DNA of 15,355 nt from assembly GCA_016199105.1 (NCBI GenBank), contig JACQHI010000019.1, positions 1 to 15,355 on the forward strand, in the 5' to 3' direction. The DNA comes from Lentisphaerota bacterium (GTDB lineage Bacteria > Verrucomicrobiota > Kiritimatiellia > JAAZAB01). This document shows positions 6,340 through 12,900 of the stretch, piece by piece. The first letter of the stretch is position 1, and every line of letters begins with the position of its first letter. The notes beneath the pieces were generated by a model that searched no databases, had not been told where the DNA came from, and worked only from the letters and a program-made list of their open reading frames with translations. The position numbers were made by a program, and so were the translations under genes.

Positions 6340-6560
6340 CGATTTTCCACGATGTTGGAGGAACCGCGCCCGCCCTGGGTTCGGCCTTTGAGCGAACCGT
6401 TTTGTAGATGGGTTTCCTCCTTCACGCGGTTCTCTGAGCCGAGTAGCGCATGCAGCAACAGGTGTTCCCGTCAAGACGGGCACGGATAGAAGGTTGTTCC
6501 GGTCAGCTCTCGTAGCGACGCCGTGAACAGGCATGAACCGGGCATCGGGAAAACGCAACG
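6340..6560 (+). ncRNA. Possible bridge RNA region downstream of the IS110/IS1111-type transposase
   Basis: Noncoding DNA with nested pairing: GAACCGCG (6361-6368) with CGCGGTTC (6425-6432); GGTTCG (6378-6383) with CGAACC (6393-6398) around a 9-base loop; and GTG-TT-CCCGT (6462-6471) with ACGGG-CAC (6476-6483). IS1111-group members are known to encode their bridge RNA after the transposase gene, which fits this location. Exact ends and the target- and donor-binding loops cannot be assigned by eye. Confidence 0.45.
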
Positions 6561-6618
6561 ATCAAAAAGAGAAAGAATTTAACCGTGAGCTGAATCCAAC
6601 TTGACAGACCCACATAGA

Positions 6619-6704
6619 AGGGCGGGCACGTCAGCAGACTGCCCGCCGTCTTGCTGTGGTCGAAGAAAAGCCCGGCGGGCAGTCCTGAGCGACATGCCCG
6701 CCCT
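6619..6704. repeat. Inverted repeat, about 30-base arms (dispersed-repeat style)
   Basis: The left arm 6619-6647 begins AGGGCGGGCACGTC and ends ACTGCCCGCC. The right arm 6674-6704, read on the minus strand, begins AGGGCGGGCATGTC and ends ACTGCCCGCC. Arms differ at only a few central bases. The 26-base spacer is unpaired. It lies just beyond the estimated IS end. Confidence 0.75.
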
Positions 6705-6744
6705 ACAATAAAAACTGACAATTGCGTCATTGCCCTGGGGCAAC

Positions 6745-6771
6745 GCCGTTCCAGAACAACGATGGAACGGC
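6745..6771 (-). terminator. Stem-loop downstream of the epimerase gene, possible terminator
   Basis: A perfect 9-bp stem GCCGTTCCA/TGGAACGGC has a 9-base loop and lies 24 bases past the stop of the minus-strand gene at 6795. A second perfect 6-bp stem (6730-6743) follows. There is no T-run, so Rho-independent termination is uncertain. Confidence 0.3.
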
Positions 6772-6794
6772 AGAGCCGGTGGATTAACTTTGAT

Positions 6795-7982
6795 TTACTT
6801 CCGGCTTTTCCCTGAAAAAATACCGATCAGGGTCATCAGCGCGCGCGGGAGGTGGAACGGATCCTTCACGGGAAGCGCGGCGCTTTCCATTTTTCGTCCT
6901 TCCCGATCCAGCCATTGCGTCCATTCCCCGGTGGGGACGGGGTAGTGCGCATAGGCATAGGTGCGGATTCTGTCGTGCCACTCCAGGAAACCGGCGTCGC
7001 CGGAGCGCCGCCACGCCAGCGCGGTGGCCACCAGCGCTTCCACCTGGACCCACCACGGTTTCGAGTCCGCCTTTTTCCAGAACAGCGGTTCCTTGCCGTC
7101 GATATCGAGGGCGAGGCGAAGGCCGCCATGGACATCGTCCCAGGCAAGGTCCAGGTGCCGCCGGATCAGGCGGACGCAGGTCCGGATCGTTTCGCGGTCG
7201 CCGCTTTCCCCCAGGATGGAGAGGATGAACCAGAGCGCCTCGAGGCCATGGCCCGGAACGCAGGTGCGGCCTTCCGGCGTGTCGGCGAAGCGGCCGTCGG
7301 GTGTGACGAATTCCAGGATGGCGTCTTTTTCCGGGCGGTAGAAATCACGGAGGATGCTGTGAACGAGCGTCAGACCGTGTTCCCGGATGTCGGCGCGGTC
7401 GGCCGTCCGGCCGAGGTGATCGAAAAAGAAACTGAAGATCATGTCGATGCCGTGCGGTTTCAAACCGGGCGGAATGGGGTGGGGGGCCGTGCCGTAACTG
7501 CCCGGTCGGCGGAGGCGGTCGGCCACGCGGTCATAGGTGTCCAGGGCGAGCCGCAAGGCGGCCGCATTTCCGGTGGCGCGGGCATATTCCGCCAGGCCGG
7601 TCATGACGAAGCCGTCCACATAGAGGCTGGTGTCGCGCTCCAGCACGTTGCCCTCCGCATCCAGCCGGTACATCCAGTAACCGCGTTCGTCCCGACCGTG
7701 CTGTTCGAGGTAACGGAAAAGATGGTGGGCGGCCTCCAGCCATTCCGGCCGCCGCTCGATCCGGTTGGCGAGGGCGGAAAACGTCCAGAGGGCGCGGCCT
7801 TGCGACCAGAGATATTTGTCGTGGGACGTCACGCGGCCAGCATCGTCCATGACGTTGCACAGTCCGCCGTGCGCGCGGTCAATGCCGTGCCGCAGCCAGA
7901 ACGGGACAACATCGTCCAGGAGGGTCCGGCGATACGTTTCGAGCCAATCGTCAAGTTGTGCGGTCGGTAATGGCGTGGTCAT
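6795..7982 (-). CDS. N-acylglucosamine 2-epimerase (AGE) family sugar epimerase/isomerase
   Basis: Start ATG 7982 is chosen over longer upstream frames because AAGAGGA lies about 4-10 bases upstream and the resulting 395 aa fits the family (about 390-420 aa). It has the all-alpha toroid pattern of AGE proteins: LWSQGRALWTFSAL near the N-terminus, SLYVDGFVMTGLAEYARATG, then PGHGLEALWF with H245 and E248, WDDVHGGL, KPWWVQVEAL, and VKDPFHLPRAL with H377. The two histidines correspond by spacing to the catalytic pair of characterised AGE enzymes. The reaction is 2-epimerisation or aldose-ketose isomerisation of a sugar; substrate (N-acylglucosamine, mannose, cellobiose) cannot be told. It is divergent from ispH across a 209-bp spacer. 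Confidence 0.85.
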   Translation of the reverse strand: MTTPLPTAQLDDWLETYRRTLLDDVVPFWLRHGIDRAHGGLCNVMDDAGRVTSHDKYLWSQGRALWTFSALANRIERRPEWLEAAHHLFRYLEQHGRDERGYWMYRLDAEGNVLERDTSLYVDGFVMTGLAEYARATGNAAALRLALDTYDRVADRLRRPGSYGTAPHPIPPGLKPHGIDMIFSFFFDHLGRTADRADIREHGLTLVHSILRDFYRPEKDAILEFVTPDGRFADTPEGRTCVPGHGLEALWFILSILGESGDRETIRTCVRLIRRHLDLAWDDVHGGLRLALDIDGKEPLFWKKADSKPWWVQVEALVATALAWRRSGDAGFLEWHDRIRTYAYAHYPVPTGEWTQWLDREGRKMESAALPVKDPFHLPRALMTLIGIFSGKSRK

Positions 7983-8086
7983 TTGTCCTCTTGCCAAGCG
8001 GCCGGAAAACACTACCATCCGAAAGAAGACGGGGTCAAACCGGAATGGCACTACGACAAGCTGTTTCTCGATACCCGACGGCGGCT

Positions 8087-8146
8087 GAGGCCAGCCGCCC
8101 TCCACGAAATACGCCGACCATTCGAGCTTGGAGGGCGGGCGGCCTC
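8087..8146. repeat. Hairpin-forming inverted repeat between divergent genes
   Basis: GAGGCCAGCCGCCCTCC (8087-8103) pairs with GGAGGGCGGGCGGCCTC (8130-8146) with two mismatches, leaving a 26-base loop. It is in the spacer between the epimerase (minus) and ispH (plus), 46 bases before the ispH start. Confidence 0.6.
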
Positions 8147-8191
8147 GACCGCCGCGAGCTTATCCGAATGGACACGAATGAGGTCGGAACG

Positions 8192-9154
8192 ATGGGCGTA
8201 AAAAAACAGGTGGGCCGGACCGTTGTGACGGCCTTTCCGCACGGCTTTTGCGCGGGGGTGGAACGGGCCGTGCAGACGGCCGAGGCGGCGCTGAAGCGCT
8301 TTCAGCCCCCCATTTACGGTTTCAAAGCCATCGTTCATAACCGGCAGGTGGTCGAGGCGCTGACCGCCAAGGGCATTGTCTTTGTCAAAAAAATAAAAGA
8401 CGTTCCGAAAGGCGGCACGGTGCTGTTCAGCGCGCACGGCGTGGCGCCGGCGGTGCGGACGGCGGCCGGAGCGCGGCGTCTCAAGATCATTGACGCCACC
8501 TGCCCGTTTGTCTCCAAGGTGCATGCCGAGGTCCGGCGCTACGCCGCCGGCGGATACGCCATCGCGCTCATCGGCCATCGGGGGCATGACGAGGTGATCG
8601 GCGTGGTCGGGGAAAGCCCGGAACGCGTGGTCGTTCTGGAAAACGAGTCCGAGGCCGAAAACTTCCAGGCCGCCGATCCCGCGAAGGTGGCCGTGCTGAC
8701 CCAGACGACGCTCAGCGAGGACGAGACGGAGCGCGTCCTGAAGGTGTTGAAGCGCCGCTTTCCCGGCCTGGTGACGCCGGCCCGCAGCGACATCTGCTAT
8801 GCCACGACGAACCGTCAGCAGGCCGTCAAGGCCCTGGCGAAGACGTGCGAATGCGTGCTGGTACTGGGCTCGGCCAGCAGTTCCAACAGCAACCGCCTCG
8901 TGGAAGTGGCGGAATCGGCCGGCTGTCCGGCGAAGCTGGTGAGCGATCTGGACAGTCTGGAGCAACTCCCCGACTTGAAGACGATGCAGGCGCTGGGACT
9001 GACGGCGGGCGCCTCCACGCCGGAGCCGCTGGTCGAGGCGGCGCTGGCCGTTTTGCGCCGGCGCGGCTTCCGCCGGGTTCGGAAACTCCGGGTCGCGAAA
9101 GAGGACCTGCACTTTTCCCTGCCCGCGGAAGTGAGGGAGGAAAAAAGGTTTTAG
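8192..9154 (+). CDS. ispH: 4-hydroxy-3-methylbut-2-enyl diphosphate reductase (IspH/LytB)
   Basis: Start ATG 8192 is preferred (GAGG at 8180-8183, 8-base spacing); an in-frame ATG at 8168 is the alternative. The 320-aa product carries the three iron-sulfur cysteines: C20 in HGFCAGVERAV, C104 in DATCPFVSKVH and C202 in SDICYATTNRQQAV, close to C12/C96/C197 of E. coli IspH. It also has substrate-pocket motifs AIVHN, FSAHGVAP, GHRGHDEV, TQTTLSEDET and LGSASSSNSNRLVEVA, and ends with GASTPE. It catalyses the last step of the MEP pathway, reducing HMBPP to IPP and DMAPP in the cytoplasm using a 4Fe-4S cluster. The C-terminal 20 residues past the family core are basic and variable. No operon partner is visible. 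Confidence 0.96.
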   Translation: MGVKKQVGRTVVTAFPHGFCAGVERAVQTAEAALKRFQPPIYGFKAIVHNRQVVEALTAKGIVFVKKIKDVPKGGTVLFSAHGVAPAVRTAAGARRLKIIDATCPFVSKVHAEVRRYAAGGYAIALIGHRGHDEVIGVVGESPERVVVLENESEAENFQAADPAKVAVLTQTTLSEDETERVLKVLKRRFPGLVTPARSDICYATTNRQQAVKALAKTCECVLVLGSASSSNSNRLVEVAESAGCPAKLVSDLDSLEQLPDLKTMQALGLTAGASTPEPLVEAALAVLRRRGFRRVRKLRVAKEDLHFSLPAEVREEKRF

Positions 9155-9202
9155 GTGTTGGGTTTTAGGTGGTAGGGGTAGGAATTGCCATGGACGAATT
9201 TT

Positions 9203-9397
9203 ATGACTCCAAATCAACAGAATAAATGCGGCGTATGCGGGAGCGGGGGAAAGCGGGCGTGTCCCGGTCTCGGGGGCGCGATTTGCCCGAGTTGCTGCGG
9301 CGCCGGGCGGGGAAGCAAAATCGAGTGTCCGGCGTCCTGCCCCCATTTTCCCTTCGGAACGGAAGCCTATATGAAGAAAAGCGGTCAGGAGTGGTAG
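9203..9397 (+). CDS. Cys-rich zinc-ribbon-like 64-aa protein, possibly a truncated gene
   Basis: Start ATG 9203 is tentative, since an in-frame TTG at 9185 has a better upstream TAGGGGTAGGAA. Eight cysteines form C9-x2-C12, C20, C28-x2-C31-C32 and C42-x3-C46 plus H48 in KRACPGLGGAICPSCCGAGR and IECPASCPHF, a probable metal-binding module. I recall this CPxLxxxIC..CCGT-type module as the N-terminus of larger uncharacterised PVC-group and planctomycete proteins. If so, this ORF has lost its C-terminal region, ending after GTEAYMKKSGQEW. It lies 48 bp after ispH and may be co-transcribed. Function unknown. Confidence 0.55.
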   Translation: MTPNQQNKCGVCGSGGKRACPGLGGAICPSCCGAGRGSKIECPASCPHFPFGTEAYMKKSGQEW

Positions 9398-9461
9398 TCA
9401 GAATGATTCGCGGGCAAAATTCAGATAGTCTGAACAATCCAAAATCTAAAATCCAAAATCC

Positions 9462-9497
9462 CGTGAGGGACGTTGTCCCGTCCCAACGGGACTCACG
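9462..9497. repeat. Nested palindrome upstream of the repeat-protein gene
   Basis: An outer pair CGTGAG (9462-9467)/CTCACG (9492-9497) and an inner perfect stem GTCCCGT (9475-9481)/ACGGGAC (9486-9492) share a base. The element is preceded by AAAATCTAAAATCCAAAATC low-complexity sequence. The appearance is that of a dispersed repeat rather than a regulatory site. Confidence 0.5.
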
Positions 9498-9527
9498 TCC
9501 AAAATCAATACACCAGGAGGAAGCTCA

Positions 9528-10205
9528 ATGAAGATGCGTGCCGGTGGATGTCTGTGGGCCGTGATGGGAATGGCGTTTGTGGTGGCGATGGGGCCGTCCG
9601 CCCATGCGAGGAGACCGGAATGGACCAAGGCGGCCGACCTGCAGGCGGGGACCGGCGCCAAGGATGTCGCCTACAGCGGGACGATTTCCGCGGTGAAAAT
9701 CAAGTGTGTGGAGGGTTCCGTCAGCATCAACACGATTGTCGTGCGCCAGGGCGGGGACAAGACGGCCGTTCCCGTCACGGCGCAGCTCAGGGCGGGAGAT
9801 GAGCGGGAGATCGCCATGACCAACGCCGTCCAGGCAACGGGGCTGCGGATCAGCGATGACGGCAATGGGAAATACGAGGTTTATGTGAAGACCGCCGGGG
9901 AGTCCGGGGCGAAGAAGGAGAGCGGCGGCGACTGGAAAACCGTCGGGGAATTCCAGGCCGGCGGCAACGCCAAGGAGGCGACATTCGCCGGAACGGCCTC
10001 GACCTGCCGGATCAAGTGCGTGGAAGGCACAGTCAGCATCAACACGATTGTCGTGCGCCAGGGCGGGGACAAGACAGCCGTCCCGGTCACGGCGAAGCTC
10101 AACGCGGGCGAGGAGCGTGAAGTCGCCCTCGGCCAGGCTCTCTCCGTCACCGGTTTCCGCATCAGCGATGACGGCCGTGGCCGTTACCAGTTATCGGTGA
10201 AATAA
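9528..10205 (+). CDS. Secreted protein of two tandem near-identical beta-rich repeats
   Basis: AGGAGGAA at 9515-9522 places the start at ATG 9528; the 225-aa product begins with a signal peptide (MKMRAG, hydrophobic LWAVMGMAFVVAMG, likely cleavage near AHA-R). Two repeats follow, about residues 31-123 and 135-225, with the shared core IKCVEGxVSINTIVVRQGGD, KTAVPVTAxL, GxEREI/VA and RISDDGxGxY. They are joined by a Gly/Lys/Glu linker (GESGAKKESGGDW). Each repeat looks like a single beta-sandwich domain; the conserved Cys, one per repeat, could pair or be buried. No enzymatic motif is seen. The likely place is the periplasm or outside the cell, with a binding or structural role inferred only from fold appearance. 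Confidence 0.75.
   Translation: MKMRAGGCLWAVMGMAFVVAMGPSAHARRPEWTKAADLQAGTGAKDVAYSGTISAVKIKCVEGSVSINTIVVRQGGDKTAVPVTAQLRAGDEREIAMTNAVQATGLRISDDGNGKYEVYVKTAGESGAKKESGGDWKTVGEFQAGGNAKEATFAGTASTCRIKCVEGTVSINTIVVRQGGDKTAVPVTAKLNAGEEREVALGQALSVTGFRISDDGRGRYQLSVK
9720..9763 (+). repeat. 44-bp exact intragenic repeat, copy 1
   Basis: The segment encoding VSINTIVVRQGGDKT is identical base for base to 10032-10075, offset 312 bp (104 codons). Similarity continues on both sides at lower identity. Confidence 0.9.
10032..10075 (+). repeat. 44-bp exact intragenic repeat, copy 2
   Basis: This is the second copy, identical to 9720-9763 including third codon positions, which points to recent duplication or gene conversion. 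Confidence 0.9.
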
Positions 10206-10286
10206 GAACCGGCGGTTGACGGAAAACGTGACATATACTTGACTAATAGGGAAGGACTTGCTCTGACGGATGTAGGCGTAGAACAT
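10191..10286 (-). pseudogene. GIY-YIG endonuclease N-terminal fragment
   Basis: On the minus strand ATG 10286 opens MFYAYIRQSKSFPISQVYVT, which matches the start of small GIY-YIG (UvrC N-terminal type) proteins (M-x-Y-V-Y-I-L-Q-S ... Q-x-Y-I-G-x-T). The reading then degenerates (FSVNRRFLFHR) and stops after 31 aa; such proteins are usually about 80-100 aa, so the catalytic Arg/Glu region is missing. Its end overlaps the 3' end of the plus-strand gene at 10205. The 90 bp upstream resemble the GC-rich inverted repeats that often accompany these genes. Confidence 0.6.
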
Positions 10287-10329
10287 GGCCCGTCTTCGTT
10301 GCCGCGCAATACTCGCCAACTTCGCCGGG

Positions 10330-10383
10330 CACGCTTCGCCCTTAATGGCTGTGCCACACGCGTAGCCTCCAAGGCGAAGCGTG
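10330..10383. repeat. Inverted repeat abutting the tRNA 3' end
   Basis: CACGCTTCGCC (10330-10340) and GGCGAAGCGTG (10373-10383) are perfect 11-base inverted repeats with a 32-base loop. The second arm overlaps the CCA end of the tRNA-Ser gene by two bases. It may act in 3' processing or termination of the tRNA, or mark a mobile-repeat boundary. Confidence 0.6.
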
Positions 10384-10473
10384 GCGGAGAGGGTGGGATT
10401 TGAACCCACGGTGCCCGTTTAAAGGCACATACGATTTCCAATCGTACACCTTCAGCCGCTCGGTCACCTCTCC
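10382..10473 (-). tRNA. tRNA-Ser (anticodon GGA), CCA encoded
   Basis: On the minus strand the 5' acceptor strand GGAGAGG pairs with CCTCTCC, followed by discriminator G and encoded CCA. The D arm is GACCGAGCGGCTGAAGGT. The anticodon stem is TACGA/TCGTA with loop TTGGAAA, placing GGA (plus-strand 10437-10439) at positions 34-36 to read UCC and UCU. A long variable arm (GTGCC...GGCAC), typical of class II tRNAs, and the T arm GTGGG-TTCAAAT-CCCAC complete the cloverleaf. Length is 89 nt plus CCA. Confidence 0.97.
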
Positions 10474-10493
10474 GTGATCACAGGGGCGGCTTC

Positions 10494-10522
10494 CTTATAC
10501 TGAATTGTCAGAGGCGGGTCAA
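10494..10522 (-). promoter_or_regulatory. Sigma70-type promoter of the tRNA-Ser gene
   Basis: On the minus strand TTGACC (10517-10522) and TATAAG (10494-10499) are separated by 17 bases, and the tRNA begins 20 bases after the -10 box. Spacing and position fit a tRNA promoter well. Confidence 0.75.
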
Positions 10523-10683
10523 ACGGGAACACAAGTGAGGGATCAGAAGAAATCCGAGCAAATAAGACAATAACCGAGCATGAATTCCTTCCCGACAGAG
10601 CCTGGTGTTCCGGCGTACCGCCGGTCGCGTTGGCTGCGGAACGGTCTTGTCGTGGCCGGAAACTGGAGTTCGTGGAAGGCCGC

Positions 10684-11055
10684 CTATTTCGGCGGCTGGA
10701 TGACGATGCGCTGGGTGGTGGTGAAGCCGCCCTTGTCGTCGCCGCGGAAGACGTCGATGTAATCCTCCAGCAGGGTGATGGCGGCGGCCCGCTCGAGCTT
10801 GTCGCTCTCCTCCACCAATTCGATGCGCTCGATGTAGTCCTTGAAATCCACCCGCACCTTGGCTTCGGTCAGGAGATGGATGATCACGTTGTAGATGTGG
10901 GCGTTGGAATGGCCGAAGCGGGTCAGGTAAAGCTGGAGCTTGTCGCTCAATTTGCACACCGAGACTTCCTTCTTGGTCCGGATCCCGTCCTCCATTTCGT
11001 TGCGGGTGACCTTGATCATGATCTCGTGCGGCTGCTTGGGATATTCCTCTGCCAT
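10684..11055 (-). CDS. Conserved-looking 123-aa protein of unknown function
   Basis: Start ATG 11055 has AGAGGGG just upstream and a consensus promoter 50 bases further. The product opens with EEYPKQPHEIMIKVTRNEME and continues through a helical middle (KLSDKLQLYLTRFGHSNAHI) to an acidic segment with ELVEESDKLERAAAITLLED and a C-terminal strand GGFTTTQRIVIQPPK. It has no signal peptide or membrane segment, so it is probably cytoplasmic. I do not recognise the family. It is a single-gene transcription unit between the ABC operon and the tRNA, and codon pattern and regulation signals make a real gene likely. Confidence 0.75.
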   Translation of the reverse strand: MAEEYPKQPHEIMIKVTRNEMEDGIRTKKEVSVCKLSDKLQLYLTRFGHSNAHIYNVIIHLLTEAKVRVDFKDYIERIELVEESDKLERAAAITLLEDYIDVFRGDDKGGFTTTQRIVIQPPK

Positions 11056-11104
11056 CTGCCCCTCTTTTCAAAACCGATAGACCGGAAATATAAATACCGA
11101 AGAA

Positions 11105-11133
11105 ATTATGCATGGCCCGTCCGGCTTTGTCAA
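11105..11133 (-). promoter_or_regulatory. Consensus sigma70 promoter for the 123-aa gene
   Basis: On the minus strand TTGACA (11128-11133) and CATAAT (11105-11110) are separated by exactly 17 bases. The start codon is at 11055, giving an expected leader of roughly 40 bases. Confidence 0.8.
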
Positions 11134-11149
11134 GGGAGGCCTTGTTTTC

Positions 11150-12679
11150 TCATGCGCCGCCGAGGCCGGCCATGAGGCGCAGGAGCGAGTCCTGGGTCGC
11201 CTGCTCGCGCGTGAGTTCGCCGGCCAGTCGGCCGTTGCGGAGCACGAGGATGCGCGTGGAGAGATTCAGAATTTCCGGCAGCTCGCTGGAAATCAGCAGG
11301 AGGCTGGCGCCCCGGCCCGCCAGCTCGTCGAGGAGGCCGTAGATTTCCGCCCGCGCCCCCACGTCGATGCCACGCGTGGGTTCGTCCACCAGCAGAATGT
11401 CGGAGCCGAAGGCCAGCCAGCGGGCGAGGACGATTTTCTGCTGGTTGCCGCCGGAGAGCCCCGCCGTGTCGGCTTCGATGCCGGGCGCGCGGATGCGCAA
11501 CCGGTCGCGCGCGTCCGCGGCGATCCGGTTTTCCGCGCGGCGCCGCACCCAGCCGCACCGACTCAGGCGGGGCAGGAGCGGCAGCGAGATGTTTTCGCGG
11601 ATGTTGAGGGCGAAGATCAGGCCGTTCCGCTTGCGGTCTTCCGGCACGAGGCCCAGCCCGGCCTTCATGGCCTCCCGCGCGCCTGTCCCGCTGCTGGAGG
11701 GATTGACCCAGGCGGCCCGTTCTCCGCGGACATGGATTTCACCCCGGGCCCGCGGATCCAGCCCGAAGAGGGCTTCCGCCAGTTCGGTGCGACCGGAGCC
11801 GACCAGGCCGGCCACGCCCAGCACTTCCCGTTCGCGCAGGGTGAAGGAGATGTCCTCGAATTTGCCGGGACTGCCGAAGCCGGCCACCTTCAGCAATTCC
11901 CTGCCGGGCGCCTGCTCGAGATGTTTCGGGAAATATTGGTTGAGCGGGCGCCCGATCATCTGTTCCACCAGCGACGCCTCGGTGAGCGTCTTGACCGGCC
12001 GGGTGGCGACGAGCCGGCCGTCGCGCAGGACGGAGATGGGGTCGCACAAGGCGAAGAGTTCGTCCAGCCGGTGCGAAATATAGACGATCGTCACGCCCTT
12101 TTCGCGCAGGCGCCGGACCAACTCGAAAAGCCGGTCCGTTTCCCGCCGGGACAAACTGCTCGTGGGCTCGTCGAAAACCATGATGTTGGCCCCCCGGGCC
12201 ACGGCGGCGGCGATCTGCACGATCTGGCGCTGGCTGATCGGCAGCTCGCCCAGGATGCGGTCCGGCTCGATGGCGGCGCCGATGCCCTCCAGCCAGCGCA
12301 GCGCTTCGGCCCGCAACCGGGTGCGGGCCAGGAACGGGCCGCGCGACGGCAGGTGTTCCAGGCAGATGTTCTCAGCCACGCTCAGGTTTTCGCAGAACAA
12401 CAGCTCCTGGTGCACCATGCCGACGCCCGCCCGGGCGGCCTCGCGCGGAGTCGTAAAACGCACGGGCCGGCCGGCCACCCGCAATTCTCCCGCGTCCGGC
12501 GTGTAGATGCCGGCCAGGATTTTCCCCAACGTGCTTTTGCCGGCGCCGTTCTCGCCCACCAGTCCGTGGCAGGAGCCGCCCGCGATGTCCAGCGTGACCC
12601 GGTCAAGCGCCTGGACGCCGGGGAATCGCTTGCTGACCCCCTTGAACTGCACGGCGGGCGATGTGACGGTATCCGACAT
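11150..12679 (-). CDS. Sugar ABC importer, double ATP-binding protein (RbsA/MglA type)
   Basis: Start ATG 12679 (MSDTVTSPAVQFKGVSKRFP) is chosen over a TTG at 12694; 509 aa is typical of RbsA-type proteins. The first ATPase domain has Walker A GENGAGKST (about residues 42-50, K48), signature LPISQRQ and Walker B IMVFDEPTSSLS. The second has the degenerate Walker A usual for this family (GLVGSGRTELAEALFG), signature LSGGNQQK and Walker B ILLVDEPTRGIDVGARAEIY. It is the cytoplasmic motor of a CUT2-class importer with the permease and binding protein encoded upstream on the same strand. Substrate cannot be told. A 182-bp inverted-repeat element lies just upstream of it. Confidence 0.93.
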   Translation of the reverse strand: MSDTVTSPAVQFKGVSKRFPGVQALDRVTLDIAGGSCHGLVGENGAGKSTLGKILAGIYTPDAGELRVAGRPVRFTTPREAARAGVGMVHQELLFCENLSVAENICLEHLPSRGPFLARTRLRAEALRWLEGIGAAIEPDRILGELPISQRQIVQIAAAVARGANIMVFDEPTSSLSRRETDRLFELVRRLREKGVTIVYISHRLDELFALCDPISVLRDGRLVATRPVKTLTEASLVEQMIGRPLNQYFPKHLEQAPGRELLKVAGFGSPGKFEDISFTLREREVLGVAGLVGSGRTELAEALFGLDPRARGEIHVRGERAAWVNPSSSGTGAREAMKAGLGLVPEDRKRNGLIFALNIRENISLPLLPRLSRCGWVRRRAENRIAADARDRLRIRAPGIEADTAGLSGGNQQKIVLARWLAFGSDILLVDEPTRGIDVGARAEIYGLLDELAGRGASLLLISSELPEILNLSTRILVLRNGRLAGELTREQATQDSLLRLMAGLGGA

Positions 12680-12716
12680 ATTGCAAGCACTCAATGGTTC
12701 AGCCGCCAGAAACTTT

Positions 12717-12898
12717 GAACGTCGAACGCCGAACGCTCAACGTCGAAGTGCAGATCCGATCCGGACTTCGGTGTTCCGCCGTCGCCCGCCAATGGCGGGC
12801 TATGGCGGACAAGTCGATGTTGCCACGTCGCTTCGCAAGTGGCCACTTGGCCGCAATGCAGCCGACGTGGGACGTTGGATGTTCAGCGTTCGACGTTC
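12717..12898. repeat. MITE-like repeat with 28-bp terminal inverted repeats, inside the ABC operon
   Basis: The outer arms 12717-12744 (starting GAACGTCGAACGC) and 12871-12898 (ending GCGTTCGACGTTC) are inverted repeats matching at about 24 of 28 bases. Inside are a nested hairpin (TCCGCC 12775-12780 with GGCGGA 12804-12809; GCCCGCCA 12784-12791 with TGGCGGGC 12793-12800) and a perfect 14-bp palindrome CAAGTGGCCACTTG (12836-12849). No ORF is present. It fills almost the whole spacer between the binding-protein stop and the ATPase start. Confidence 0.7.
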
Positions 12899-12900
12899 GT

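Larger units (their letters stand above)
5582..6612 (+). mobile_element. IS110/IS1111-family element remnant, 5' part displaced by the Mu-like insertion
   Basis: It contains the C-terminal two thirds of an IS110-type transposase (to 6291) followed by about 320 bp of structured noncoding DNA. This includes a stretch I recall as conserved downstream of IS1111-type transposases (GCGAACCGTTTTGTAGATGG, GCACGGATAGAAGGTTGTTC, GACGCCGTGAACAGGCATGA). The left part should lie beyond the far end of the Mu-like element, outside the window. The right boundary near TTGACAGACC (6601-6610) is approximate. Confidence 0.65.
6292..6794. other. 503-bp gene-free stretch: IS 3' end and palindromic repeats
   Basis: No credible ORF is present. 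The stretch holds the structured IS tail (to about 6612), a large inverted repeat (6619-6704), and two small perfect stems near the end of the minus-strand epimerase gene: TTGCCC/GGGCAA (6730-6743) and GCCGTTCCA/TGGAACGGC (6745-6771). None is followed by a clear T-run, so I do not call an intrinsic terminator with confidence. Confidence 0.6.

Noticed and set aside
6852..7970. Plus-strand open frame of 372 codons
   Set aside because: It is antisense to the AGE-family gene, which has full family motifs, a ribosome site and correct length.
8051..9346. Minus-strand open frame of 431 codons
   Set aside because: It is antisense to ispH.
10508..11113. Minus-strand open frame of 201 codons overlapping the 123-aa gene
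   Set aside because: It is in a different frame from the gene that has the ribosome site; the translation is low-complexity Arg/His/Gly-rich.
11108..12718. Long plus-strand open frame of 536 codons
   Set aside because: It is antisense to the ABC ATPase, whose motifs are unmistakable; the frame is open only because of high GC content and the translation shows no domain.
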